A DNA stretch of 64,000 nucleotides from Pseudozobellia sp. WGM2 (lineage in GTDB: Bacteria > Bacteroidota > Bacteroidia > Flavobacteriales > Flavobacteriaceae): positions 186,001 through 250,000 of the forward strand of contig NZ_JADNYK010000003.1 in the NCBI RefSeq assembly GCF_017810075.1, given 5' to 3'. Below the pieces are notes generated by a model. That model worked only from the letters and a program-made list of their open reading frames with translations, was not told where the DNA came from and ran no database searches. Position 1 is the first letter of the stretch. Every line of letters begins with the position of its first letter. Both the position numbers and the translations under genes were made by a program. Shown here piece by piece: positions 48,649 through 57,032 of the stretch.

Positions 48649-48787
48649 CTAAGGAGTTTTAAAATCAGTGTGCGAAATTAGTATTTTCTTTTGGAATATT
48701 AAAGACTTTAAGAACCACGCTTTCAGGTTTATTACTTATATCTCAGCGATACTCTTAAATGGAGTTCAATAAATAGTATAAGCTTAG

Positions 48788-50083
48788 CTATTCTTTATCG
48801 AGAATTTGCAGAGACACCAAGTCGATTTTGGTGTTGGAAACTTCTAAAATTTTAAAGAGGAAATGTTCAATCTGAATCTCAGAGTCTTTCTCGGGTATTT
48901 CGCCCTTATCGTTAACTATAAAACCACCAAGAGTTTCATACTCATCACTTTTGGGCACTTCAAGCTTATAAGTTTCATTGATATAATCAACCTCTAACCG
49001 AGCAGAAAATTTATACGATCCGTCTTCTAGCTGTTCTTCTATCAAATCGGTTATATCGTGCTCATCTTCAATTTCACCGAACAACTCTTCAACAATATCT
49101 TCAACGGTCATTAAACCGGAAGTACCACCATATTCGTCTAAAACCACGGCTATACTCTTTCGCTTTTTGGTCAGAACATTTAAAATGTCTTGAACAAGCA
49201 TTGTCTCAGGCACAAATTCTACAGGCAGCAAAATACTTTTTATCGTTTTCGGCTTCTTGAACAACTCGTATGAATGTACATAACCTATAATATTATCGAT
49301 GGTATCTTTGTAAATCAATATCTTAGAGAGGCCTGTTTCAGTAAATAATTTGGCCAAATTCTTAGGGGTTTCATCAAGTTCTACCGCCTTTATTTCGGTA
49401 CGGGGCACCATGACCTCCCGAGCTTTTACTTCTGCAAACTCAAGGGCATTTTGAAAAATTTGTATTTCAGAGTCGACCTCATCTTCTTCATTGACGGTTT
49501 CCATCTGCTCATTAATATAATCTCCTAACTCTATTTTGCTAAAAGACAGTTGCACCTCATCGCCATCCGTCTTAAAGAACACTTTGAGTATTAAATCTGA
49601 AACCCAAATAACAAAGTCGGAAATCACCGAAAACAGAAGATAAAATAGATAGGCAGGTACTGCCAAAAACTTAAGTAAGTTATTAGAATAGATCTGGAAC
49701 AAAACCTTAGGCAGAAATTCGGCCGTAAAGAGAATGATCAAGGTAGAGATTACCGTTTGCACCAAGAGGCTAAAATCTGTCAAAATCAGATTTATAAATT
49801 CACTGGAAGATGGCAACATACTTTGAAACCAATACATCAAAAGGTCTCCCATAAAAAAACCATAGATGACCAATGCTATATTGTTACCTATGAGCATGGT
49901 AGCAATAAACTTAGAAGGCTTTTTGGTCAGCCGTGTCAAAACCTTGGCCAAGATACCTTCTTGCTTTTTCTCTATTTCAATATGAATCTTATTCGCCGAG
50001 ATAAAGGCTATTTCCATACCCGAAAAAAAGGCGGAAAAAAGAAGGGAAAGAATTATTATAAAAATAGCAGTTTCCAAAATCAC
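48788..50083 (-). CDS. CNNM/HlyC-CorC-type membrane protein with CBS domains
   Basis: 431 residues starting with GTG, which overlaps the upstream gene's stop (GTGA). N-terminal DUF21/CNNM domain with four hydrophobic segments and FFSGMEIAFISANK, a CBS pair (about 205-330, with VMVPRTEIKAV and DEYGGTSGLMTVEDIVEELFGEI) and a C-terminal CorC_HlyC domain (TLGGFIVNDKGEIP). Family members are linked to Mg2+ or Co2+ efflux; hemolysin is a historical name. GldE in flavobacteria belongs to the same family, but GldD is not adjacent here, so I do not assign that name. Confidence 0.9.
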   Translation of the reverse strand: MILETAIFIIILSLLFSAFFSGMEIAFISANKIHIEIEKKQEGILAKVLTRLTKKPSKFIATMLIGNNIALVIYGFFMGDLLMYWFQSMLPSSSEFINLILTDFSLLVQTVISTLIILFTAEFLPKVLFQIYSNNLLKFLAVPAYLFYLLFSVISDFVIWVSDLILKVFFKTDGDEVQLSFSKIELGDYINEQMETVNEEDEVDSEIQIFQNALEFAEVKAREVMVPRTEIKAVELDETPKNLAKLFTETGLSKILIYKDTIDNIIGYVHSYELFKKPKTIKSILLPVEFVPETMLVQDILNVLTKKRKSIAVVLDEYGGTSGLMTVEDIVEELFGEIEDEHDITDLIEEQLEDGSYKFSARLEVDYINETYKLEVPKSDEYETLGGFIVNDKGEIPEKDSEIQIEHFLFKILEVSNTKIDLVSLQILDKE

Positions 50084-50283
50084 TGCTGGTTATCGCGCTT
50101 GCGCTGTTCAAATTTTTTACGGTAATTTCTTCTGAACAAGAACATACCTATAGAGACTACGGCAAAGAAAATAAACAAATAGGCACTTTGTCGGTCTACA
50201 TTCCAGTCTGTATAGATACGGTACAGCGAAAAACCGCATACCGCTAAATATAAGTATTCGGTATATCTTAAAATATTAATCAT
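50080..50283 (-). CDS. Small two-helix membrane protein
   Basis: 67 residues. Hydrophobic stretches YTEYLYLAVCGFSLYRIY and SAYLFIFFAVVSIGMFLFRR, then a strongly basic tail (NYRKKFEQRKRDNQQ). Overlaps lptC by 8 nt upstream and the CBS gene by 4 nt downstream, so it is tightly coupled to both. No recognised family; position suggests a helper in the inner membrane. Confidence 0.78.
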   Translation of the reverse strand: MINILRYTEYLYLAVCGFSLYRIYTDWNVDRQSAYLFIFFAVVSIGMFLFRRNYRKKFEQRKRDNQQ

Positions 50284-50884
50284 TCGTTTCTTCCTTTATC
50301 GTCATTAGACCAAAAGTCTTGTGTGCATTAAAAAAACTAAGGTCTTTATTGAAATCCATTCCCTCACCATCCATCACCGTTCCATCTTCAGGATTGGTAA
50401 ACTTAAACTTTTCTTGAGTGAAAATCCAATCACTATCTTGATCCCAAAAGAGCTGAGGCGCTTCTAACTTTTTACCATCGTGGCTTTCAATTACCACATT
50501 GCCTTGCAAATCTATTACATTTGTAGCTGAATAGATAATTCCGTAGTCGGCCTTTATAATACTTTTATCGCCACTCTCATTATAGAAATCTATTAGTAAG
50601 CCCTTCGGAAACGTACGGTACGGAAATTTGAGATTTTCGTAATCATTATTTATCGGACTGGTCAGCACTGCAATAACCCGAGTACCCGTAGAATCTTCAG
50701 AACCTAACTCTTCCTTTGCTTCAGTATAGGTTAAGGTGAAATCTTCTGTAATCCCCATGGGGTATACCAATGGCACTTTCTCTTGCCCAGATCGCTTATA
50801 ATTATCGTCACATGAAAAAAAAAGTATTGCCATGATAACTACCATGGCAATACTTTTAAAATTTATTTGAAACGATTGTTTCAT
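50276..50884 (-). CDS. lptC: LPS export periplasmic protein LptC
   Basis: 202 residues from the ATG at 50884, which follows immediately after the upstream stop (50886); the longer open frame to 50917 is not needed. N-terminal hydrophobic segment ending LFFSC, which may be a lipobox. The body matches the LptC/OstA-like beta-jellyroll: LIDFYNESGDKSIIKADYGI, ATNVIDLQGNVVIESHDGKKL, LFWDQDSDWIFTQEKF and VMDGEGMDFNKDLSFFNA. Hands lipopolysaccharide from the inner-membrane LptBFG to LptA. Confidence 0.92.
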   Translation of the reverse strand: MKQSFQINFKSIAMVVIMAILFFSCDDNYKRSGQEKVPLVYPMGITEDFTLTYTEAKEELGSEDSTGTRVIAVLTSPINNDYENLKFPYRTFPKGLLIDFYNESGDKSIIKADYGIIYSATNVIDLQGNVVIESHDGKKLEAPQLFWDQDSDWIFTQEKFKFTNPEDGTVMDGEGMDFNKDLSFFNAHKTFGLMTIKEETND

Positions 50885-50885
50885 C

Positions 50886-52259
50886 TTATAGATTAGGCAC
50901 TTTAACGCTACCACCAACCCAACAACTAAAGCTTACCGTTTTACCGGCCATACCAGAGTTGAATATATCGGTTTTAGACGGGGCCTTTGCCGCGTAACTT
51001 TTAGCCGATTGATTGGCATTCGAACTTAAAGATGGATCAACACGACCTGCTTGTCTGGCCAAATCTGCTGCTTTCCAATAAATCGCACGCTTTTCAAATG
51101 GCGTACTACCACAATCGTTAGCACTAGTCGCATATAAATTAGCGATTAATAAATATGCCTTACCGTTTGCTTGATTGGCATTTATCGCCATTTGCGCATA
51201 TTTTCTAGCGGTAGACTTACTACCTTTTCTCTTATTGATAATTGCAACTTTATAGGCTATATCAGATTTCTTGTAAGGATCTGTTTCTAAACTCATGGCT
51301 TTATCGAAATCTTCTAAAGCACCTTTCGAATCACCATTCTTCATTTTTAAAGTACCACCATAAACATAGGCACTTGCAGATGGATCTAAAGCCAACTGAG
51401 CCTCGAACAACTTCTGGAATAGAGGGTCATCGGTACATTCTTTATTAAACATTCTACCGACAGCTCTTTTTACCCAAGTAACGTCTCCTTTTTTCTCTTC
51501 AAAACTCTTTTCGTAAAGCGGAATCAAGTTTTCACAATCAGCCAAGGCACCCAATTTAGAATCGACACTACCGGCAATCTTACCGTAAGACTCCGAGTTG
51601 GTCGTAGCAACCCGTAATTTTCTTTTCTCCTTAGAAGTTAGCGTACCTGTCGAATCTTTTGGAAGCAATTTTGTAATGATATCAGTCAACTGCTTGTTCT
51701 CTTCTTCTATTTTGTCATTCACATTATCGTAAACATCGAATACTTCTTGAAGTTCTTTACTTCCACTCTTATGCAAATCAACTAGACTAGAGAAATACAG
51801 ATAAAGAGCCCTAGGGTTTTTGAAGTTCTTAGGGTCTTTTTGAAATGCTTCATCTAACATAGCATAGATTTCTTCATCAGAGCCCATTTTGTTTTCGTAC
51901 ATAAGCAATGCCTTGTCGATAGCCACTACTGCAGGAGTGTATCTTTTTGGAAAGTACTTAGCACTATTATCATAAAGCGCCATCATATCTTTGATGTAGC
52001 CATCTTTCTCGGCACCTGAAGATTTTTCAATCTTATCGTCCAGAATCTTTTCTCCCAAAGAAAAGTTCGCCTTGTTCAAATCAGGACAGTTTTCATAGAC
52101 CATTTTCCATGGTGTATATGCCGCCTCATAATTCTTTACCTTGGCATGCTCTGCATAGATTGAAAGGTTGGTCATACATTCTGGGTTCTGGGCCTGTGCA
52201 TTAACTGCCACAATGAACCCGAAAAGCATAATTGCAGTAGAGTAAATTTTAGTTTTCAT
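50886..52259 (-). CDS. Secreted TPR-repeat protein
   Basis: 457 residues from the ATG at 52259, which begins the signal peptide (MKTKIYSTAIMLFGFIVAVNAQA). The rest is helical repeats of TPR type; clear units are ASAYVYGGTLKMKNGDSKGALEDFDKAM, YKVAIINKRKGSKSTARKYAQMA and AYLLIANLYATSAND. A few cysteines occur in the C-terminal third. It lies just before lptC, consistent with a periplasmic scaffold for envelope assembly, but its partner is unknown. Confidence 0.82.
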   Translation of the reverse strand: MKTKIYSTAIMLFGFIVAVNAQAQNPECMTNLSIYAEHAKVKNYEAAYTPWKMVYENCPDLNKANFSLGEKILDDKIEKSSGAEKDGYIKDMMALYDNSAKYFPKRYTPAVVAIDKALLMYENKMGSDEEIYAMLDEAFQKDPKNFKNPRALYLYFSSLVDLHKSGSKELQEVFDVYDNVNDKIEEENKQLTDIITKLLPKDSTGTLTSKEKRKLRVATTNSESYGKIAGSVDSKLGALADCENLIPLYEKSFEEKKGDVTWVKRAVGRMFNKECTDDPLFQKLFEAQLALDPSASAYVYGGTLKMKNGDSKGALEDFDKAMSLETDPYKKSDIAYKVAIINKRKGSKSTARKYAQMAINANQANGKAYLLIANLYATSANDCGSTPFEKRAIYWKAADLARQAGRVDPSLSSNANQSAKSYAAKAPSKTDIFNSGMAGKTVSFSCWVGGSVKVPNL

Positions 52260-52506
52260 TTGTTCAATTTTATTTATTTTCAAAAAGTCAAGCACAAATT
52301 GCTTTCAAAAGCTATTTATCGAATAAACTTCATATGAGCGCTTTGTGTCTAGGTTTCCGTTTTTGAGGGGGTTAATGTACTAATTTTTTGCCAAGCGAGC
52401 CATTTGAAATTTAGAAATTAGGCTCGAGCATCTTGTTTTTAAGGTTGTTTTTCAACATTATGAAAATTTAGAGCTGATTTTTAACAAAACCTCAATACTT
52501 TATTCT

Positions 52507-53793
52507 CTAATTTATCTTGCGCTTTCTGAACCAGACATCGTTTAAAGAAAGGCCTACATTCACCTTAAAGTAACTTTCTTCGATCAAGTCTGCCGAAGTG
52601 GTACCTCTTCGACCGAGCTCGAAACCTAAATTAAGGTTCGATAGATTGTTCCCAAGCGGAAGACCTAATCCAAAAGTTATGCCAAAGTTGTTTACTTCTT
52701 TATCGTTTACCACCATACCGGTCTGATCCATTCTTACACCGGCCCTATAAGTTACTCTGCTAAGATAGCTTTCGAAAGAACTACTATTGGGAATATAGAA
52801 ACCTCCCAATGCAAAAGTACTTGCATCGTCATATACCAGATTATCTATTTCTAAAAATACATTTGAATAGTCAGACAACTGCTGATAGCTGTATTCGAAA
52901 CCTAAGAACCATTTCATTTTCTCACCGTAACCTAAGCCCACGGTGGCTGTTGTAGGTATTTTAATTCCGGTTTCTTTCAGGCCTTGCGCCTCTAAATTTA
53001 CATCTATGGCCTCAACATCTTGCTGAGTCAACAATGAAAACGAACCTATTCTTTTTGTATTTCTTGCGGAAAGGTTCGCCTGTGTATTTATGCGTAACGA
53101 TGTATAAAGCGTATGCTTCTCATCCACTTCAGGTGTATAATACACCGCATAATTCAGATCCATGCCATCAATTCTAGAGCTACGCTCATCTTTGACCCCA
53201 TATTGCACATTCTCGGTACTTTGAATTCTAAGACTCTCAACGACACCAAAATTGTAGTTGGCCGAAACACCTACACTAAAATTTTTGAACACTTCATAAC
53301 CTAAAGAAAGGTATATACGGTTCAGGCCACCTTCGCCACTATATTCATTAATAATACGCGACCCTTCAGCACCCTGCTCATCAACAAAACTGTAACCTAC
53401 CGAAGTATAGGGCATAACACCAAAACCTAGACCCAATCCTTTCTTAAGCGTAAAACCCAAAGAAAGATAATCGAGATTGGTGACCGCACTACTCTGTTGG
53501 TCGCTAAAGCTTTTCAATTGGGTCTGTTTGTGTGAAATACCTGCAGTATACGTGGTAATACCAAAACTTTCACCAGCCTTGATACCTAACTTACTGTAGG
53601 CAGCAGGGTTTCTTAAGTTCACATGTATACTATCGGCATACACCCCAATGCCACCCATCATTTGATTTTCTACCGTCGAAGAGGCACTTGTTTCACCAAG
53701 ACCAAAATAAGAATAAGGAGAAACGGTACCATTTTGGGCGTAACCGTTCAATGCGACTAGGCACACTAAAACAAAAACTATTTTTTTAACCAT
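52507..53793 (-). CDS. Outer-membrane beta-barrel protein (OmpP1/FadL-like)
   Basis: 428 residues. Signal peptide ending NGYAQ, then NGTVSPYSYFGLGE, a common start of flavobacterial putative outer-membrane proteins, followed by repeated amphipathic strands (GFGVMPYTSVGYSF, LGYEVFKNFSVGVSANYNFG) and a C-terminal aromatic-ended region. Resembles OMPP1/FadL/TodX hydrophobic-compound transporters, but no family motif decides the substrate. It directly abuts coaX (adjacent nucleotides). Confidence 0.78.
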   Translation of the reverse strand: MVKKIVFVLVCLVALNGYAQNGTVSPYSYFGLGETSASSTVENQMMGGIGVYADSIHVNLRNPAAYSKLGIKAGESFGITTYTAGISHKQTQLKSFSDQQSSAVTNLDYLSLGFTLKKGLGLGFGVMPYTSVGYSFVDEQGAEGSRIINEYSGEGGLNRIYLSLGYEVFKNFSVGVSANYNFGVVESLRIQSTENVQYGVKDERSSRIDGMDLNYAVYYTPEVDEKHTLYTSLRINTQANLSARNTKRIGSFSLLTQQDVEAIDVNLEAQGLKETGIKIPTTATVGLGYGEKMKWFLGFEYSYQQLSDYSNVFLEIDNLVYDDASTFALGGFYIPNSSSFESYLSRVTYRAGVRMDQTGMVVNDKEVNNFGITFGLGLPLGNNLSNLNLGFELGRRGTTSADLIEESYFKVNVGLSLNDVWFRKRKIN

Positions 53794-54522
53794 TTAATGT
53801 TTGTTGTATTCCAACAGATAGTTCAACCCTTTAAGGAGAAATTTGGAATCCGCAAATATGGTATTTTTTAACCGTTTTGACAAAAATGGGGCATCACCGC
53901 CTGTTAAAATAACTGTTAAATCTGCAAAACGCGTTTTGTAACCGCTAATGACCCCGTCAATTTCATGGCAGATACCATTTACAACACCACTATGTATACT
54001 GTTATCAGTAGAATTTCCTATAAAATCAAAAGGTGCTTTAGGTTCTAACAACGGTAGTTTAGCCGTTTGTACTTGAAGCGCCTTGTAACGCATTTTTAAG
54101 CCTGGTGAAATAGCCCCGCCTAAATATTCACCATAGTCATTAACCATATCGTAGGTAACACATGTACCCGCATCGATGACCAATGTATTTCCCCTAGGGT
54201 TATGATAAAAAGCCGCAGTAGCTAGGGCTATTCTATCAACCCCTAATGTTTGCGGAGTAGCATATGAATTCTTATAGGGAGTTTTGGAAGAGGGAGTCAA
54301 TTCGTGCACATCACAAAAAACTGTGAGAACTGCTACCACCTTAACATCAAGATTACCTACACTAGACACGATACCGTTAGATATTTTCGGGTAGTGATCA
54401 CAAACCTTCTTTACTTGTACAGGTATTTCTTCACCATCGACTTTTTGATAAAAGATAAGAGCACCTTTATCAAAAACCGCAAGTTTCACAGAAGTGTTTC
54501 CGGCATCTATAATTAAGTTCAT
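53794..54522 (-). CDS. coaX: Type III pantothenate kinase CoaX
   Basis: 242 residues. N-terminal LIIDAGNTSVKLAVF contains the phosphate-binding and catalytic aspartate; TLGVDRIALATAAF and VIDAGTCVTYDMVN with GGAISPGLKMR are further type III signatures, and VILTGGDAP supplies the adenosine region. First step of coenzyme A synthesis. Heads the minus-strand run through ppiD. Confidence 0.95.
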   Translation of the reverse strand: MNLIIDAGNTSVKLAVFDKGALIFYQKVDGEEIPVQVKKVCDHYPKISNGIVSSVGNLDVKVVAVLTVFCDVHELTPSSKTPYKNSYATPQTLGVDRIALATAAFYHNPRGNTLVIDAGTCVTYDMVNDYGEYLGGAISPGLKMRYKALQVQTAKLPLLEPKAPFDFIGNSTDNSIHSGVVNGICHEIDGVISGYKTRFADLTVILTGGDAPFLSKRLKNTIFADSKFLLKGLNYLLEYNKH

Positions 54523-54577
54523 ATTACAAAGATCAAAAAAAAGAGTGAGAACAAATCACCTTTTTTTCGAGAAATTG

Positions 54578-54608
54578 TTTGGATATCGCAAAATTGAAAT
54601 TATATTTG
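54578..54608 (+). promoter_or_regulatory. Promoter of the tRNA-Phe gene
   Basis: TTTG (54578-54581), 19-nt spacer, TATATTTG (54601-54608): a full match to the TTTG-N19-TAnnTTTG consensus of Bacteroidota sigma-A promoters, 17 nt before the mature tRNA 5' end. Confidence 0.85.
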
Positions 54609-54625
54609 CAGCCCCTTACAGGGAT

Positions 54626-54698
54626 GGTGCCTTAGCTCAGTTGGTAGAGCAATGGACTGAAAATCCATGTGTCCCTGGTTCGATTCCTGGAGGCACCA
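54626..54698 (+). tRNA. tRNA-Phe (anticodon GAA)
   Basis: 73-nt cloverleaf. Acceptor stem GGTGCCT/AGGCACC, D arm with GCTC/GAGC, anticodon stem ATGGA/TCCAT with loop CTGAAAA (GAA at 54659-54661), T arm CCTGG-TTCGATT-CCTGG, discriminator A at 54698. CCA is not encoded (ACA follows). A terminator begins at 54701. Confidence 0.98.
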
Positions 54699-54700
54699 CA

Positions 54701-54736
54701 AAAAATCCTTACGATTCGTAAGGATTTTTTTGTTTT
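54701..54736 (+). terminator. Terminator after tRNA-Phe
   Basis: 13-bp stem AAAAATCCTTACG (54701-54713) with CGTAAGGATTTTT (54717-54729), ATT loop, T-rich tail. It stands before the kinase gene, whose own promoter I could not locate. Confidence 0.9.
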
Positions 54737-54764
54737 TACAAGTATATTGCATAAAACTCCTGTT

Positions 54765-55739
54765 TTGAAAGCAATAGATATTTCAACACCTATTCCTGAG
54801 CTAGAAAACTACCTTTCCAAAAATTCTTGGCTCAATTCCGGAGAAAAAATAGAATCGGTCGAACAACCTGGCGAGGGCAATATGAATGTTGTCGTACGGG
54901 TCAAAACCAATGAGCGTTCTTTTATTTTAAAGCAATCGAGACCTTATGTTCAAAAATTCCAACAGATTTCAGCACCCTTAAATCGAATCGCTGTTGAGAA
55001 GAACTTCTATCAAGTGGTTCGAGAAAATGCAGTTAGCGCACACATGCCGAAAGTTATCGGGTATGACAGCGTTGAGAACCTTTTACTTCTTGAAGATCTA
55101 GGGCACTGCGAAGATATGACCCTAATCTACAATAATAAGACAATAGCAGCGGCACATCTTGATCGATTGGTTTTTATTCTTGGCCTCATACATCGCACAG
55201 AGGTCAATACTAACTTTCCTGAAAACCTGCAGATGCGTTTTTTGAACCATAAACATATATTCGTTCTTCCGTTTTCAGAAGACAGTGATATGAACCTTGA
55301 TGAAATTCAAGAAGGGCTACAAGAACTCTCTATGGCTTTTAAGTCGAGTAAAACCATTAAATCTGTAGTTGACCAAATAGGCGAGAAATACCTTTCTCCC
55401 GGCAGTACGTTAATCCATGGCGATTACTACCCCGGCAGTTGGATGACCGAAGCAGACAATCTGTATATTATCGATCCGGAGTTTGGTTTTCCCGGTTTTC
55501 CCGAGTTCGACCTTGGGGTTATGGCCGCACATATTATTATGGCCACCGGCAAAAAAAGTTATTTGAACAGAATACATTCTATTTACCAAGGTGAGGCCGA
55601 CAAAAAATTAATGGGCCAAGTTGCGGGTATTGAGATTGCCAGGCGTATTATCGGACTTGCACAACTACCTATGGAAAGAACACTTAAAGAAAAAGCCAAG
55701 CTCTTAAAAAAGGCCCGCAAACTAATTTTGGCTCAATGA
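54765..55739 (+). CDS. APH-family sugar kinase, methylthioribose-kinase-like
   Basis: 324 residues from a TTG start; no ATG is available downstream of the tRNA terminator. Features: GEGNMNVVVRV nucleotide loop (36-46), FILKQSRPYVQKF with the ATP-binding K56, LLLLEDLG hinge, catalytic loop LIHGDYYPGSWM with HGD at 218-220, and IIDPEFGFPG with metal-binding DPE at 237-239. The KQxxPYV, HGDxxxGS and DPEFxF combination is that of methylthioribose kinase (MtnK) rather than aminoglycoside kinases. Its stop overlaps the next gene's ATG (ATGA), so the two are coupled. No other methionine-salvage genes (mtnA, mtnN) are in the window, so the true substrate may be another ribose-like sugar. Confidence 0.78.
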   Translation: MKAIDISTPIPELENYLSKNSWLNSGEKIESVEQPGEGNMNVVVRVKTNERSFILKQSRPYVQKFQQISAPLNRIAVEKNFYQVVRENAVSAHMPKVIGYDSVENLLLLEDLGHCEDMTLIYNNKTIAAAHLDRLVFILGLIHRTEVNTNFPENLQMRFLNHKHIFVLPFSEDSDMNLDEIQEGLQELSMAFKSSKTIKSVVDQIGEKYLSPGSTLIHGDYYPGSWMTEADNLYIIDPEFGFPGFPEFDLGVMAAHIIMATGKKSYLNRIHSIYQGEADKKLMGQVAGIEIARRIIGLAQLPMERTLKEKAKLLKKARKLILAQ

Positions 55740-57031
55740 CTAAATTCTTCTCAGCGGCATTATTTCTTCTCTTTTTTCTTTCTTGCCAAGAACCTACTCC
55801 CAAGATGGATATTCCATCTCCGAAAAAGCAACAACATACGGGTTCAAAACCCAATCTAAGCAAAGAAGAATATTATGATAAGGTATTAGGAGCATTGGTA
55901 GGTTCAGCCATAGGTGATGCCATGGGTGCTTCGACCGAAATGTGGCACAGAAAAGATATTCAGTTAAAACACGGTTATATTACAGGCCTGACGCCGGCAG
56001 TCAGAAACCAATCGCCCGAAGGCACCTGGGACCATAATCTATTGGCCGGTGCAACCACTGATGATACCCGATGGAAATTGGCCATGGTAAAATATCTAAC
56101 CCAAAACAAGGGAGAACTCAACGGTGAAAGTTTTATTAATTTCATTATTGATTACTACGGCTCACTAACCCGCACCTTATCCGATGGAAATCGAATTCCG
56201 GATACTGATTTTCTTGATGTTCAAATAGAAAAGATAGACTGGGTCAAAGAATGGGCACGTGTTTCAATGGCCTACAAAAAGAGCGATGCAGAATACCAAA
56301 AGGCACTTAACCGTTTTTACGGCGGCGAAATGTCTTGCGCAGGGCAATTATACACTCCTATGTTCGGGCTAATTACTTCCGACCCTGAAGAAGCCTATAA
56401 TTTAGCCTATGAGCACACTTTGTTCGATATTGGCTATGCTAAAGATATTTCTGCCCTGGTTTCTTCGATGACTCAAATGGCCATGCAGACCAGTGATATA
56501 GATTCTATAATAAATACAGCAACATTCGTCGACCCGATCGGTTATCAAGACAGCAGGTTGGTAGGGCGTATTTCTCATGATGTCGCAGAAACATCTGTAA
56601 AGAGTGTCATGGCTATTAAAAATTTGATTTTCGTCGACTCGCTATTAGCAAAAGACTCTTTACTTTATCGTGTACCCCTGGGGTTCTATGAATCAAAACA
56701 GGAGTGGGCAAAGCAAGAAATGGCTTATCAATTTTTGGAAAAAGACAAAAAAGCCATTGCCTTTCACTCAGGTGAAATTTGGCAAATTCTAATAACTGCT
56801 CTTGAATTCGGAGAAGGTGATTTTGAAAAAACCATGCAATTTATCGTTAACTACGGCCGTGACAACGACACAGTTGCCGCAGTGGCCGGCATGATACTTG
56901 GTGCTAAAGACGGCTACTCAAATCTATCACCGGCATTGCGCACACAAGTACTTTCGGTCAACAAAGATAATATGGGCATTGATCTTCAAGCTTTGGCCAA
57001 GGAACTCACCGAAATACAGGAATTCAATTAG
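55736..57031 (+). CDS. ADP-ribosylglycohydrolase-fold lipoprotein
   Basis: 431 residues. Signal peptide with lipobox LSC (C17). The DraG/ARH fold is indicated by GALVGSAIGDAMGAS (52-66), GATTDDTRW with the metal-binding TDDT at about 108-111, and YGRDNDTVAAVAGMILGA with RDNDT at 375-379, equivalent to the usual G-D-x-D-T metal site. Family members hydrolyse N-glycosidic bonds of ADP-ribose or nucleoside-like compounds using two Mg2+. The lipoprotein signal places it outside the cytoplasm, whereas classical ARHs are cytoplasmic. Coupled to the kinase upstream; converges with the GH32 gene at 1 nt. Confidence 0.85.
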   Translation: MTKFFSAALFLLFFLSCQEPTPKMDIPSPKKQQHTGSKPNLSKEEYYDKVLGALVGSAIGDAMGASTEMWHRKDIQLKHGYITGLTPAVRNQSPEGTWDHNLLAGATTDDTRWKLAMVKYLTQNKGELNGESFINFIIDYYGSLTRTLSDGNRIPDTDFLDVQIEKIDWVKEWARVSMAYKKSDAEYQKALNRFYGGEMSCAGQLYTPMFGLITSDPEEAYNLAYEHTLFDIGYAKDISALVSSMTQMAMQTSDIDSIINTATFVDPIGYQDSRLVGRISHDVAETSVKSVMAIKNLIFVDSLLAKDSLLYRVPLGFYESKQEWAKQEMAYQFLEKDKKAIAFHSGEIWQILITALEFGEGDFEKTMQFIVNYGRDNDTVAAVAGMILGAKDGYSNLSPALRTQVLSVNKDNMGIDLQALAKELTEIQEFN

Positions 57032-57032
57032 G

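Noticed and set aside
54701-54764. N-terminal extension of the kinase reading frame into the tRNA-Phe gene
   Set aside because: The longer frame would begin inside the tRNA and pass through its terminator; the conserved core is complete from the TTG at 54765.
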